DNA of 64,000 nt from Frigoribacterium sp. Leaf263 (GCF_001422285.1 NZ_LMMO01000006.1:2333-66332), one strand, 5' to 3'; shown: positions 52,190-60,482, counted from the first letter of the stretch. Numbers and translations are program-made. Notes: a model not told the origin generated them from the letters alone.

Positions 52190-53782
52190 CTAGTCGCGGC
52201 CCTGGCCGGCGCCGCTCCCGCGGCCTCTGTTCGGGTCGTAGTGCGTGGGTGCGCGAGCGGGCACCGGCGCGGTGCGTCCGGTTCGCTCGGTCGCCGCCTG
52301 TTTGGTGGCCTGCTCGAATGTCGCCACGGCGCGGCTGACAGCCGTCGCGGTCGTGGCCGCAGCGGTCAGCTCGCCGCGGGCCCGCTGCGCGCCCTCGACG
52401 GCCTTCCCGATCCGGTTCAGCTGACGGAACACAGCCGTCCACCCGGTGACGGAATCCTTACCCGTGGCACGGGCCGTGAGGCGCGCTACGTACGCGGCGT
52501 TAGCGCCCATCTGCATGCCCTGCGAGCGGCGCCTTCCGGGCTGCTCGTCGGAGAACTTCTCCCGCTGCGCGAGCCGGGCGAACACGTCGGAGGCGTCCGC
52601 GATCGGTCCGTGGTTGCCTCGCTCGAAGTAGAGCGACGCCTGCGCGAACGCACCCGACACGTGGACGGCGGCGTACCGGTCAAACCCTGCGGCACGGTCG
52701 GGGATGACGATCTGGTTGGCGACCTCGTTGAGCTGCTTGACCGTCTCCGGTGAGAGCCGTTCGAGCTTGATCCGCTCCCGCACATCGGGGTCGCTGCTAC
52801 GCACCGACTGTGCGCGTTCCGTCCACGCCGGCACCGCTTCGAGCTCGTCGCCCGGCGTCGAGGACCAGCGGGCGCGCAGCTGCCCGAGTCCGAGGTTCCC
52901 GTCGAGCTTGGAGGGCGAGAACCAGACCGGGTTCTCCCGCTTGCCATCGACGACCTCGGGCACGAGAGCGACGGAGAAGCCGACGACCTTCTCCGTGTCG
53001 CCTTTCTCGAAACGGGGCCGTACGAGCACTCGCGCGTCGCGGGTCTTGGCGATGAAGTCGGCCTCGCTGGTGGCGGTCTCGGACACCGCCCGCAGTCGGC
53101 GGCGCAGCTCGTCGCGCTGCACGACGGGAACAGCGTCCCGCTCGGCGCGTGTGCGCTCGGCCGGCTTGTGGCCGCGCACCCCGTCCTGCTCCTTCTCGCG
53201 CGACTCAAGCACCTGCAAGCCGTACTTCTTCTCGAGCACGTTGGCGATCTTCTGCGACCGCGGCTGATCGTTGTGGACGGGCTGCTTCGTGCCGTCCTCG
53301 CGGACGAGATTCACGGCGATGTGGATGTGGTCGTTGCCGTTCTTCGACACCCCGTGGCGAATAGCAACCCACCGGCAGGACTTCGCACCGTCCGGGTCGA
53401 CGAAGCCCATCTGATCGACGAAGTCGTTGGCAATGTTCTCCCACTGACGATCAGACAGCGGCCCCTCGCCAGGGTTCAGGCTCAGCGAGGCGTGCCACAT
53501 GTGGCCCTCCTTCTCGCCGACCTTCACGTGCTTCTGCTGCTCCTCATTCCACTCACGAACAGGGACCATCACGGACGTGCCGAACACCTTCCGAGGCTGG
53601 TCGATCAGGTTCGCCAAATCGAGAGCGTCATCGGTCGTCAACGCACCCAGGGGTGCGGCCTGCAACATGACGTCATGGCCCGCGACGACGTGCGGGTTTT
53701 CGTGCTCGTTGGCGCGCCCTTCGCCGACGAGGTACGTCATCAGTCCAGCGGCCCGGCCCCCGCGAGTGATGTTCGGCATCAT
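52190..53782 (-). CDS. MOBP-type relaxase
   Basis: 530 residues, ATGA with mobC. Relaxase/mobilization nuclease domain (PF03432 type): candidate nucleophile Tyr17 in LMTYLVG, HMWHASLSL (His94, His97) and the metal-binding GNDHIHIAVNLV (His152, His154). The C-terminal half is helical with Ala/Arg. It nicks oriT, stays bound to the 5' end and is delivered by the coupling protein. Start 53782 (MMP) or 53779 (MP). Confidence 0.9.
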   Translation of the reverse strand: MMPNITRGGRAAGLMTYLVGEGRANEHENPHVVAGHDVMLQAAPLGALTTDDALDLANLIDQPRKVFGTSVMVPVREWNEEQQKHVKVGEKEGHMWHASLSLNPGEGPLSDRQWENIANDFVDQMGFVDPDGAKSCRWVAIRHGVSKNGNDHIHIAVNLVREDGTKQPVHNDQPRSQKIANVLEKKYGLQVLESREKEQDGVRGHKPAERTRAERDAVPVVQRDELRRRLRAVSETATSEADFIAKTRDARVLVRPRFEKGDTEKVVGFSVALVPEVVDGKRENPVWFSPSKLDGNLGLGQLRARWSSTPGDELEAVPAWTERAQSVRSSDPDVRERIKLERLSPETVKQLNEVANQIVIPDRAAGFDRYAAVHVSGAFAQASLYFERGNHGPIADASDVFARLAQREKFSDEQPGRRRSQGMQMGANAAYVARLTARATGKDSVTGWTAVFRQLNRIGKAVEGAQRARGELTAAATTATAVSRAVATFEQATKQAATERTGRTAPVPARAPTHYDPNRGRGSGAGQGRD

Positions 53783-54180
53783 GACCGCACCGTCACATCG
53801 TCAAGGGCTGCATCGATGCTCGCGCACGTGTCGTTGACGGCGCGCAGCGTGTGCGTCAGCTCGTCGCCGACGGGCGCACCTGAGTTCGTCGCGCGGGCGA
53901 TCTGGTTGACGTTGTTGGACACCGCCGCGAGGTACCGGCGGATGCGGAACAGCTCAACGAGCATGTCGTGACGGTCGGTCGCGGTCTCGCCCGTGCCGTC
54001 CGCCAGAGCGGCCTCCACGAGAAGCCGCGGGATGGTGACCTTCCGTGCCTGGGCGCGCTGCAACAGCAGCGCCTCCTCCTCAGGTGTCACGCCCACCTCG
54101 TGCGTGTGCCGGCGTCCGCCCTTGACGTTCGCACGGCGACGGCGAGAGGACTCCCGGACAGGTAGCGGCTGATCTGTCAT
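53779..54180 (-). CDS. mobC: MobC relaxosome protein
   Basis: 133 residues from ATG 54180; a GTG at 54234 adds 18 residues. Basic N-terminus (ESSRRRRANVKGGRR) then THEVGVTPEEEALLLQRAQARKVTIPRLLVEAAL and LVELFRIRRYLAAVSNNVNQIARATNSG, the MobC signature. It binds near oriT and helps the relaxase melt the nick region. First gene of the mobilization operon. Confidence 0.88.
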   Translation of the reverse strand: MTDQPLPVRESSRRRRANVKGGRRHTHEVGVTPEEEALLLQRAQARKVTIPRLLVEAALADGTGETATDRHDMLVELFRIRRYLAAVSNNVNQIARATNSGAPVGDELTHTLRAVNDTCASIDAALDDVTVRS

Positions 54181-54234
54181 CGGCTCGCCCTTCCCGCCCA
54201 GTGCAACGACCCCGCCAGCCGGGGACTCGGACAC

Positions 54235-54424
54235 CAGTCTGACGCATCCGCGACAGCAAGTCGAGGATGCAAGCCATTTACCCCGGGTAAATGTATAGCT
54301 TGCTCCCCCAACACGGGGCGCCCCTCACTCACTGTGACATACGGCTGAGTTGAAGGCAGCCGGGATAGGATCCAGCTCGGGGCCGGCTAGTGCTCTCGAG
54401 TCGGCTTACCCATAAGGTGGGTTT
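54235..54424. other. Candidate oriT region
   Basis: 190 bases between divergent mobC and 54425 with the 19-bp palindrome CATTTACCCCGGGTAAATG (54275-54293), flanked by GCAAGC (54269-54274) and GCTTGC (~54298-54303). Downstream are AT/GC transitions typical of nick regions. Position next to mobC fits oriT; the nick site itself was not recognised. Confidence 0.55.
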
Positions 54425-54742
54425 ATGGCACCTGAACTTGACATCGAAAAGACCGAGCAGAAGATGCGCGAGCTCCTCGACGCGCGCATGCAGTCGGTGC
54501 GGGCACTTGTGACGTCGCGGCAGTCCGTGACGGACCTGCGCGCGCAGCTCGTAGAGGCCGAAGCAGACGACACGAAGAAGTACTCGGCGGCCCTGTCGGA
54601 CGGGTGGACAGAGACCGAGCTTCGCAAGCTCGGCATCGCTCCGGCCGACCAGAAGCCTCGCGCCCGGCGCACCTCGACGAGAGGACGTCAAAGCCCCTCA
54701 GCGGATGCAGACTCGGCGTCGGCTGACCCCGCCCAAGGCTGA
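54425..54742 (+). CDS. Hypothetical coiled-coil protein next to oriT
   Basis: 105 residues, AAGGTGGG upstream of ATG. Residues ~5-55 form a charged coiled coil (DIEKTEQKMRELLDARMQSVRALVTSRQ), then WTETELRKLGIAP and a basic Ser/Arg tail. No family recognised. Divergent from the mobC operon; perhaps a DNA-binding accessory factor. Confidence 0.6.
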   Translation: MAPELDIEKTEQKMRELLDARMQSVRALVTSRQSVTDLRAQLVEAEADDTKKYSAALSDGWTETELRKLGIAPADQKPRARRTSTRGRQSPSADADSASADPAQG

Positions 54743-54812
54743 GCCCGCTGGACGCAAACTCCCGTAGCCCGACCGCCCAAAGCTCGTCGACCGAACTAGT
54801 CGCGGTGACTTT

Positions 54813-55856
54813 CTAGTCGCGTTCCCGTCCGCGAACTTGTTCAGGGCGAGCAGAGCTTCGTGTTGTCATCGGTGTTCCCGGTGATCGACCGACCGCCTGC
54901 GGGAACGAGGGGTTTGTCTTCTGACGGGAGGCCGCAGCGGTGAGTGCCGCTCCGTGCACACGACGAGTCTTGTCGGTCTCAAGGGCAGGCTTCGTTCGAG
55001 GCTCTGCGGCCTGCTCGGCGGTGGTCCGGAACACCCGATACCGCAGCACCACGGGGCACTGCTCGGCGAGGTTCTGAGCGACGGCTTCCGAACGGGATTT
55101 GCCGTCCGGTCCGTCGAACACCCCTCGGGCGTACTCGCTGGGAACCCAGCGCCCGCCGAGCCCGTCTCCGCCGGTGAGGGCTGCTTCGTAGGCTTCTTTC
55201 CAGCGGCCGCGGATGCGCGCCTCGGAGACCTCGTAGGGCACTTCGACGTCGATGACCTCGACGTCGTAGCCGGCGTTCTCGAGCTGGCGCCCGAGGGCGA
55301 GAGCATCCTTCATGTCACTCAAGACGGAGTCGACGACGATGTTGTCGCCCGTGGCGATGGCGTTGGTTCGTAGGGCCCTGGCGAGGTAGGACGATTCCTC
55401 GTGCACCAGGGACGCAAGCTCCAGCGGGTAGAAGTTCTCCCCCGCCTCCTGGCGCTCCCGGATCTCGTTCGGGATGAGGAAGTCGTCGTAGCTTCCGTCG
55501 GCTTGCGCCTCGTGCAGCAGGGACCGTTTGAACTCGTCGGCATCAATAACGAGGTACTCGCCGCGGTGGTCCCCGAGGACCCCTTTCAGGACCGTGCTTT
55601 TGCCGGCGCCGGGTGGGCCCGCGAGCACGATTGCTTTCTTGTCTTGGTGCAGATCCGGTGTGGCTGATCGCACCTCGTCGATGAGGCGCGTGTGTAGCCT
55701 CCGCCGCGCCGGAGTGACGTCTCCGTCGATCCACCATCGGGGGTTGTTGACGGTGGCGGTCGGGGCCCCGGGAGCGAGGGCTTGTCCGGGTTTGGACAGC
55801 TCGCGAACAGTGTCCATGTGCCGGACAACTTCGTCCGGCGTGAGCAGTTCGGCCAA
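54813..55856 (-). CDS. Zeta-toxin-family kinase
   Basis: 347 residues. Walker A AGPPGAGKSTVLKG (80-90), VIDADEFKRSLL and VVDSVLSD are zeta-toxin features; the domain normally phosphorylates UDP-N-acetylglucosamine and halts wall synthesis. The C-terminal ~60 residues are disordered. It starts three bases after its putative antitoxin, so the pair is a plasmid addiction module. Confidence 0.85.
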   Translation of the reverse strand: MAELLTPDEVVRHMDTVRELSKPGQALAPGAPTATVNNPRWWIDGDVTPARRRLHTRLIDEVRSATPDLHQDKKAIVLAGPPGAGKSTVLKGVLGDHRGEYLVIDADEFKRSLLHEAQADGSYDDFLIPNEIRERQEAGENFYPLELASLVHEESSYLARALRTNAIATGDNIVVDSVLSDMKDALALGRQLENAGYDVEVIDVEVPYEVSEARIRGRWKEAYEAALTGGDGLGGRWVPSEYARGVFDGPDGKSRSEAVAQNLAEQCPVVLRYRVFRTTAEQAAEPRTKPALETDKTRRVHGAALTAAASRQKTNPSFPQAVGRSPGTPMTTRSSARPEQVRGRERD

Positions 55857-55859
55857 GAC

Positions 55860-56312
55860 CTATCCGAGCCTGTGGCGGAGGTTGAAGACCTCTTCGTAGA
55901 TGGCATCGTCGATCAGGCCCAATCGGGCTGCGTCATCGACCTCGGACCAGGCACCAGGCGGGTCGACGATGAGCGTGTCGTACCCGTCAGTCGTACCGCC
56001 CTTGACGTACGGGAAGCGGGTGAGCTCGTCGACCAGTTGCTCCCGCGTCAGGAACCCGGCGGCATAGCGGCGGCAGATCTCTTCTGGGGTCGCGCCGGAG
56101 AAATTCTCCATCGGCATCAACAGGTTCTGGGCAGTCTTCAGTGCGCTCGAGACTGACGGCTGGGCGATGCCGAGGAACTTCGAGATCTCGCGCTGGCTGT
56201 ACCGCTTGGACAGGAGCACCAGCTCGCGCCGGTAATCCAGCTCGTCGATGTCCTTCCGCAGCCGCGCCCGAACGGCCGGCTGCGCATCAATGGGAATGTC
56301 CATGAGTGCCAC
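55860..56312 (-). CDS. HTH antitoxin partner of the zeta toxin
   Basis: 150 residues from GTG 56312, eight bases after AGGAGG; longer and shorter starts at 56321 and 56303 exist. N-terminal HTH (RRELVLLSKRYSQREISKFLGIAQPSVSSAL), then a helical C-terminal domain (EEICRRYAAGFLTREQLVDELTRF). Not the classic epsilon antitoxin; HTH-type partners occur with actinobacterial zeta toxins. The ATAGAA-CA-TTCTAT dyad at 56327-56340 is its likely operator. Confidence 0.75.
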   Translation of the reverse strand: MALMDIPIDAQPAVRARLRKDIDELDYRRELVLLSKRYSQREISKFLGIAQPSVSSALKTAQNLLMPMENFSGATPEEICRRYAAGFLTREQLVDELTRFPYVKGGTTDGYDTLIVDPPGAWSEVDDAARLGLIDDAIYEEVFNLRHRLG

Positions 56313-56326
56313 GTGAACCACCTCCT

Positions 56327-56340
56327 ATAGAACATTCTAT
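56327..56340. promoter_or_regulatory. Dyad ATAGAA-N2-TTCTAT, operator of the toxin-antitoxin operon
   Basis: Perfect 6-bp arms immediately upstream of the antitoxin Shine-Dalgarno, where autoregulation by an HTH antitoxin is expected. Confidence 0.5.
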
Positions 56341-56373
56341 CGCGTGTCGATCCTGGAGACCAGGGCCCGGTGA

Positions 56374-56646
56374 TCAGGTTCCGTGCTGCTTCCAGCACTG
56401 GCAGTTGCGATGATCGAACGCTGCCCGGTAAAGCCGGTCGGCCTCGTGATTGAGATGCGCGACTTCGTTCGTGTGAGCGGTGGACTGCAGCTCATAGCCG
56501 GTGATGAAACCCGCGTCGTAGATCCGCTGTTCGGCCGGAGTCAGCTCCCACGGATGGACGTCGTCCGTCGGGTCGTCGAAGACGGGCGGCGCATCGGCGT
56601 CGGTGGGTGGGGGTACCTCTTCTTCGGCCCATCCTCCCCAGTCCAT
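56374..56646 (-). CDS. Hypothetical acidic protein
   Basis: 90 residues. Acidic N-terminus (MDWGGWAEEEVPPPTDADAP), then a short helical domain (AEQRIYDAGFITGYELQST..EADRLYRAAFDHRNCQCWKQ). No family recognised. Three bases after the glutaredoxin-like gene, so co-transcribed. Confidence 0.6.
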   Translation of the reverse strand: MDWGGWAEEEVPPPTDADAPPVFDDPTDDVHPWELTPAEQRIYDAGFITGYELQSTAHTNEVAHLNHEADRLYRAAFDHRNCQCWKQHGT

Positions 56647-56649
56647 GAC

Positions 56650-56910
56650 CTACTCCCCCGGCGTCTCATTGTCGGCACCACCGCCGGCGATGACACGGGC
56701 GATGTGGTCGGGGCGAAGCCCTGACCAGTGGTCGTGCTCTGAGACCACGACAACGGGGGCGCCGGTGTAGCCGAGGTCGTCTTTGACGTAAGCCAGGGCT
56801 CCAGGGTTCTCGGTGACATCGACGACTTTGACCTCGAGTCCTGCGGCTTCGAACTTCTCGATCGTCTTGGTGCACGCGAAGCACTGCGGCTTTTTGTAGA
56901 CGGTGATCAT
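56650..56910 (-). CDS. Glutaredoxin-like NrdH-type redox protein
   Basis: 86 residues from ATG 56910 (AAGGGGG upstream). MITVYKKPQCFACTKTIEKF gives the CxxC pair Cys-Phe-Ala-Cys. GAPVVVVSEHDHWSGLRPDHI is the cis-Pro/substrate loop with the NrdH/mycoredoxin WSGFRPD-like motif. It probably reduces protein disulfides, e.g. for ribonucleotide reductase. It is plasmid-borne in many actinobacteria. Confidence 0.85.
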   Translation of the reverse strand: MITVYKKPQCFACTKTIEKFEAAGLEVKVVDVTENPGALAYVKDDLGYTGAPVVVVSEHDHWSGLRPDHIARVIAGGGADNETPGE

Positions 56911-56944
56911 GGCGGTACCCCCTTCGTTCATTCTGGTGCAGCGG

Positions 56945-57391
56945 TCAATCAGCGGGGCCGAAGGCGTCGGACCAGCACGTCGGGTGGATGCCCGTGCGGA
57001 TTAGCTCACGCTCCGGGGCGGGCCGGTTCGGCATGGCGTCTTGGATGGGCTCCCCCTCGGTGAAGAGCCGGTACTCGGCGCGGGTGAGCTCGACGGTGCT
57101 CGTCTCCTGGCAGAACATGCACGCAGGGGTGACGTGCGTGACGGGTACGTCGTCGGCTGTCCACGCGAGGACGACGGCCTTGGCTGGGCCGTCGCCGAGT
57201 CCGCCGAACACGGCGCGGTGCTCGCCCTCGTGGCCGAGTGGCCGGGTGCACTGCCACCCCGAGATGCTCTCGGGTGCGGACTCGCATTCCATCTGGCTGA
57301 GGTCGAGATCGGCGTCGGGGGCCTTGGGGTCGAGACGCCGGACGCCCAGGGTGCTGGGGCGTCGGTAGGTGATGTGCACGGCGGGCCTCAC
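56945..57391 (-). CDS. Hypothetical Cys-containing protein
   Basis: 148 residues from GTG 57391 (GTGA overlap with the upstream gene). Contains GWQCTRPLGHEGEHRAVF (a C-x-x-x-x-x-x-H-x-x-x-H-type knuckle) and TPACMFCQETSTVELTRAEY (CxxC), suggesting zinc binding. Function unknown. Typical of leading-region or phage-like accessory genes. Confidence 0.65.
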   Translation of the reverse strand: MRPAVHITYRRPSTLGVRRLDPKAPDADLDLSQMECESAPESISGWQCTRPLGHEGEHRAVFGGLGDGPAKAVVLAWTADDVPVTHVTPACMFCQETSTVELTRAEYRLFTEGEPIQDAMPNRPAPERELIRTGIHPTCWSDAFGPAD

Positions 57392-57930
57392 TTGGTCCGG
57401 GCGGGGGTCAGGTCCCGCTTGTAGAGGGCGAGGTGCACGGCCTGGTGGACGTCCATCCAGTCGCTGTAGCCGTGCCCGGCGATCTGCACCTCGTCACCGG
57501 GGCGGATGAGGTTGCCGGCCCGCTTGATCAGGTTCCCGTCCTCGTAGCACACGCGGACGTGGGGGATGCTGCTGTCGGTCTCGATGACGCGTTGGGCTTC
57601 GAGGTGCCCCGCTGCCGTGAAGGTGCGGGCCGTGAGGATGCCGTCACACCCGTAGACGACCTCCTCGGGCATCGCGTCGCCCTGACCGGCAATCAGCACG
57701 CTGCCCTGGTGGTCGTAGCTATCGGTCATGCCGTTGAACTTCCGGCCCTCGAACCGGCCCGCGATCTCGTCGACCTGGCCGGTCGTCGGGCCGTCGGCCC
57801 AGCTGACGTTCATCCACGACGACGCGGTGCCGGTGCTGCACCGAACACTGAACTTGACGCCGGGGAACGCCGCTCGAAGCTCCGTCCGGAGCAGCTTCGC
57901 AACGTCTTTGGTGGGGATCATGGTGCTCAT
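57388..57930 (-). CDS. LPD29-domain protein (antirestriction-type accessory)
   Basis: 180 residues from ATG 57930. TKDVAKLLRTELRAAFPGVKFSVRC, SWADGPTTGQVDEIAGRFEG and KFNGMTDSYDH match the large-polyvalent-protein-associated domain 29. These domains occur on plasmids and phages near antirestriction and anti-defence functions. The second half is a helical segment with WMDVHQAVHLALYKR. First gene of the GTGA-coupled pair. Confidence 0.75.
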   Translation of the reverse strand: MSTMIPTKDVAKLLRTELRAAFPGVKFSVRCSTGTASSWMNVSWADGPTTGQVDEIAGRFEGRKFNGMTDSYDHQGSVLIAGQGDAMPEEVVYGCDGILTARTFTAAGHLEAQRVIETDSSIPHVRVCYEDGNLIKRAGNLIRPGDEVQIAGHGYSDWMDVHQAVHLALYKRDLTPARTK

Positions 57931-58020
57931 GGGGTCTTGTCTCCTGTCGGGGGGCCTGCTTGACTGGATGGAGCGGGACGGACCCATTTCGGTTGGGTCC
58001 ATCCCGCTTCTGCGTGCCCG

Positions 58021-58221
58021 CTAGTGGTCGCGGGTGAGGGTGTCGACGAACGTCGTGTAGTCGGTCCCGCCGATAGCTGCCGTGTGGCTGAGGGTCCAGC
58101 CGTTGCGGGCGTGTCCGGCGAGGTCGCTGTCTCGCTCCCCCAGCTTCCGGAGCTGGCGCTGTAGGCCCTCCTCCTGAACGACGGGAACGACGGTGGTGAC
58201 GGTCGTGATCTGCTGAGCCAT
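58021..58221 (-). CDS. Small DUF4177-like protein
   Basis: 66 residues from ATG 58221 with a strong purine-rich AAGGAGA site. TVVPVVQEEGLQRQLRKLGE and LAGHARNGWTLSHTAAIGG resemble the short DUF4177 fold with its GWEL-type turn. It lies 20 bases downstream (minus sense) of the first 214-bp structured element. Confidence 0.65.
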   Translation of the reverse strand: MAQQITTVTTVVPVVQEEGLQRQLRKLGERDSDLAGHARNGWTLSHTAAIGGTDYTTFVDTLTRDH

Positions 58222-58247
58222 CTGATCTCTCCTTCTCCTCCTCGTTT

Positions 58248-58461
58248 TTTTGCCGTGAAGGCGGTTTTCCGCCTTAGCGACCGAAGGGCGCAGTGCAACC
58301 CGAAGGGCGGCAGGGGAGAGAATTCCGGCGCGAAATAAGGGAGCGCAGCGACCGCGTGCCGGAAATCTCGGAGGAGCCGGTGGCGTAGCCACTTGAACGG
58401 AGACCCGGAGGTGGCTACGAGGAAGCGCAGCGACCGAGCCGCCGAAGGCTTCACGGCAAAA
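58248..58461. repeat. Structured 214-bp element, copy 1
   Basis: Bounded by 15-bp inverted repeats TTTTGCCGTGAAGGC (58248-58262) and its near-complement (58447-58461, one mismatch). Inside are a 12-bp stem (58318-58329 with 58358-58369), hairpin GTGGC-GTA-GCCAC, and AAGGCGG-TTTT-CCGCCTT (58259-58276) that competes with the left terminal repeat. Similar to 60246-60459 in sequence and exactly in length. Leader of the small minus gene 58021. Confidence 0.85.
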
Positions 58462-58485
58462 CAACGGCCCGCCAGGGCCAGACAG

Positions 58486-58556
58486 GGTCGACGCGCAGCG
58501 GCGACTCCACACGGGAGCGAAGCGACCACGAGCGCAGCGACCTCGAGCGCAGCGAG
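58486..58556. repeat. GAGCGCAGCGA motif cluster, copy 1
   Basis: Repeats of GAGCGCAGCGA or GAGCGAAGCGA at ~58515, 58530 and 58543, with related units at 58341, 58423 and 58495. The same cluster follows copy 2 of the structured element at 60483-60534. Confidence 0.7.
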
Positions 58557-58680
58557 TGGGGGTGAATCGTCGCAGCCGGCCCTGCCGGTGTGCACCGAGC
58601 TCCGTCGAGGTGCACCGGGGAGAGATGAGGGGGCGAAGCCCCTTCGTGTCTCACCGAAGGTGGGACGCCGGCGCCGGAGA
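58557..58680. other. Hairpin-bearing spacer downstream of the ParB-like gene
   Basis: No gene. Contains GGTGCACC-type repeats (58585-58618), a GGGGC-GAA-GCCCC hairpin (~58629-58642) and the palindrome CCGGCGCCGG near 58668. Confidence 0.45.
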
Positions 58681-58732
58681 ACCGGAGGGGCGGGGAGGAG
58701 CCCACTTCGATTAGGCCCTCCCCTCCCCCGGT
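58681..58732 (-). terminator. G/C-rich hairpin after the ParB-like gene
   Basis: ACCGG-GGGG-type left arm pairs with CCCTCCCCTCCCCCGGT over a ~17-base loop, directly after the stop codon on the minus strand. No T-run. Confidence 0.45.
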
Positions 58733-58733
58733 T

Positions 58734-60224
58734 CTAGCTCTCGTCCATGGCGGTCTCGTCGTAGTCGTCACCCTCAGCGTCGAACGGGTCGAAGTCGCCG
58801 GTGTGCTGGGTGTCGTCAGCAGCGGTCCCCCGGATGCTCTCGGCCTGGGCTGCGTGTCGGGCAGCGTCGACCTTGCCGCCGTCGACGACGATCTGCTCGA
58901 CCTCGGCCAGGCCGTAACCCCAAGCGGCCAACTGCTCGAAGTAGAGACCGTCGAGGCCGGTCGGGTTCCGCCAGGTGCCCTTGCTGGTGCTGGACTCGAT
59001 GCCGCCGAGGGTCACGGCGACCATGACGTGCAGCGCCTTCGCGGGGTGCGCGGCGGCGTACTCCTCGATAGCGGTTGCCTTCCAATAGGAGGCCGTGGCC
59101 TCCACCCCCAGGAACGTCGCGGCGAGGCCGTTTCCATCGGTAATGCCGTGACCGACGGTCTGGCGGTGGCGCGTGAGTGCCACGGCGACCCACTGCTGGG
59201 CGTCCTTCGGCATGGTCTTGCGCGAGAGGAACTCGGTCAGCCACTCGCGGCGGACGATCTCAGCGGAGGCCCACGCCTTGTTGTTGGCGATCAGGGTGCG
59301 GCGCTCGGCCTTCTGCTCGTCGGTCATGGGACCGGCGGCACCGGCGCCGCTGCTGCGGTCACGCCACCCGAGGGCCTTCATCTGGGCCTTCGTCACGAAG
59401 AACTCCGCCTGAGCGTCGGTCGAGCCGTAGTTCGATCCGACGAACGCGGCCCGACCCTCGACCGTGGCCAGGGTCTCCACGGTGACCTGGTTGCCGTCGG
59501 CGTCGTCCAGGTATGAGACCCGGACATGCTCGGCCTCGTAGTAGCCGGGCTGACGGTCGAGGATCGTCCAGCCCTGCTCGACCAGCTCAGCGGTGCGGGC
59601 AGCGATCGCGGCGGCGCGGGCGCGGTCGTCACGGGCGCGCTGCACCGAGTGGGGGAACTGCGCGGGGCGCTGGCGGGCTTCGGTGGAAAGCTCGGCCAAC
59701 ACGTCGGCGTCGTCCTCGAACTCGATCAGCACGGCGGCCTGATCGAGCGTCAGCTCGTAGAGGTCCGCCGACTCGGTGACCGCTGCGCTGTCGGCGACAG
59801 CGAGGCCCTTCTTCACTTCCGCCGCTTTGGTGCCGGTGCGGCGTCCGATGGTGGCTGCGCTCATGCCGTCGAACGACAGCTGCTTGAACGCGGCGACCCT
59901 TTCGGACTGCTTCACGCCCTGGCGCTGATCGTTCTCGACTAGCTGCTCGATGATCCGCGTTGCCGTGTCGTCGTCCCCGGTCACGATGTACGCCGGGATC
60001 GTCGCGACGCCCGCTTCTCGGGCGGCGAGGGTGCGGCGCTGCCCGGCCCGGACGTGCACGCGGCCCTGGTCGTCCCGGCGCGCGAGGATCGGTACGAGGA
60101 CCCCGTTCGCCTTGATCGACGCGACGAAGTCTTTGTCGATCGTCACGTCGAGTCGCACGTTCTCCTCGACCTCGATGCTCGTGGGGTCGATGTGTTCGAT
60201 GGTGCCTGCGGTAGTGGTTGTCAT
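58734..60224 (-). CDS. ParB/RepB/Spo0J-domain nuclease-like protein
   Basis: 496 residues from ATG 60224 (GAGGAAGAGAAG upstream). The ParB N-terminal domain is IEHIDPTSIEVEENVRLD...GVLVPILARRDDQG and VRAGQRRTLAAREAG (the GxRR CTP/DNA box). It is followed by an HTH region (ERVAAFKQLSFDGMSAATIGRRTG). A long C-terminal part is unassigned. It is separate from parAB at 24.5 kb. ParB-like proteins near oriT are common in plasmid leading regions. Confidence 0.85.
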   Translation of the reverse strand: MTTTTAGTIEHIDPTSIEVEENVRLDVTIDKDFVASIKANGVLVPILARRDDQGRVHVRAGQRRTLAAREAGVATIPAYIVTGDDDTATRIIEQLVENDQRQGVKQSERVAAFKQLSFDGMSAATIGRRTGTKAAEVKKGLAVADSAAVTESADLYELTLDQAAVLIEFEDDADVLAELSTEARQRPAQFPHSVQRARDDRARAAAIAARTAELVEQGWTILDRQPGYYEAEHVRVSYLDDADGNQVTVETLATVEGRAAFVGSNYGSTDAQAEFFVTKAQMKALGWRDRSSGAGAAGPMTDEQKAERRTLIANNKAWASAEIVRREWLTEFLSRKTMPKDAQQWVAVALTRHRQTVGHGITDGNGLAATFLGVEATASYWKATAIEEYAAAHPAKALHVMVAVTLGGIESSTSKGTWRNPTGLDGLYFEQLAAWGYGLAEVEQIVVDGGKVDAARHAAQAESIRGTAADDTQHTGDFDPFDAEGDDYDETAMDES

Positions 60225-60245
60225 GTTCTTCTCTTCCTCTCGTTT

Positions 60246-60459
60246 TTTTGCCGTGAAGGCGGTTCCATCGCCTGAGCTACCGGCGGGGCCTGTGCAACCC
60301 GAAGGGCGGAGGAGGAGAGAAGTTCGGGGCGAAAGAAGGGAGCGCAGCGACCGCGTCCCGCACTTGTCGGGGGAACCGGTGGCGCAGCCACTTGAACAGG
60401 GCCCAGAGGTTGCTACGAGGGAGCGCAGCGACCGAGCCGCCGAAGGCTTCACGGCAAAA
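60246..60459. repeat. Structured 214-bp element, copy 2
   Basis: Same terminal inverted repeats (60246-60260 and 60445-60459) and 214-bp span as copy 1. The central stem (60317-60328 with 60357-60368) keeps pairing through two double substitutions relative to copy 1 (C-G to G-C, T-A to G-C). Lies 22 bases upstream of the ParB-like gene on its minus-strand leader. Confidence 0.85.
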
Positions 60460-60482
60460 CAACGAGCCCGTCAGGGCGACAC

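Noticed and set aside
58248-60459. The 214-bp elements as transposon ends or MITEs
   Set aside because: Terminal repeats are present but no target-site duplication was seen at the outer ends, and internal stems covary, which favours a structural role. Not fully excluded.
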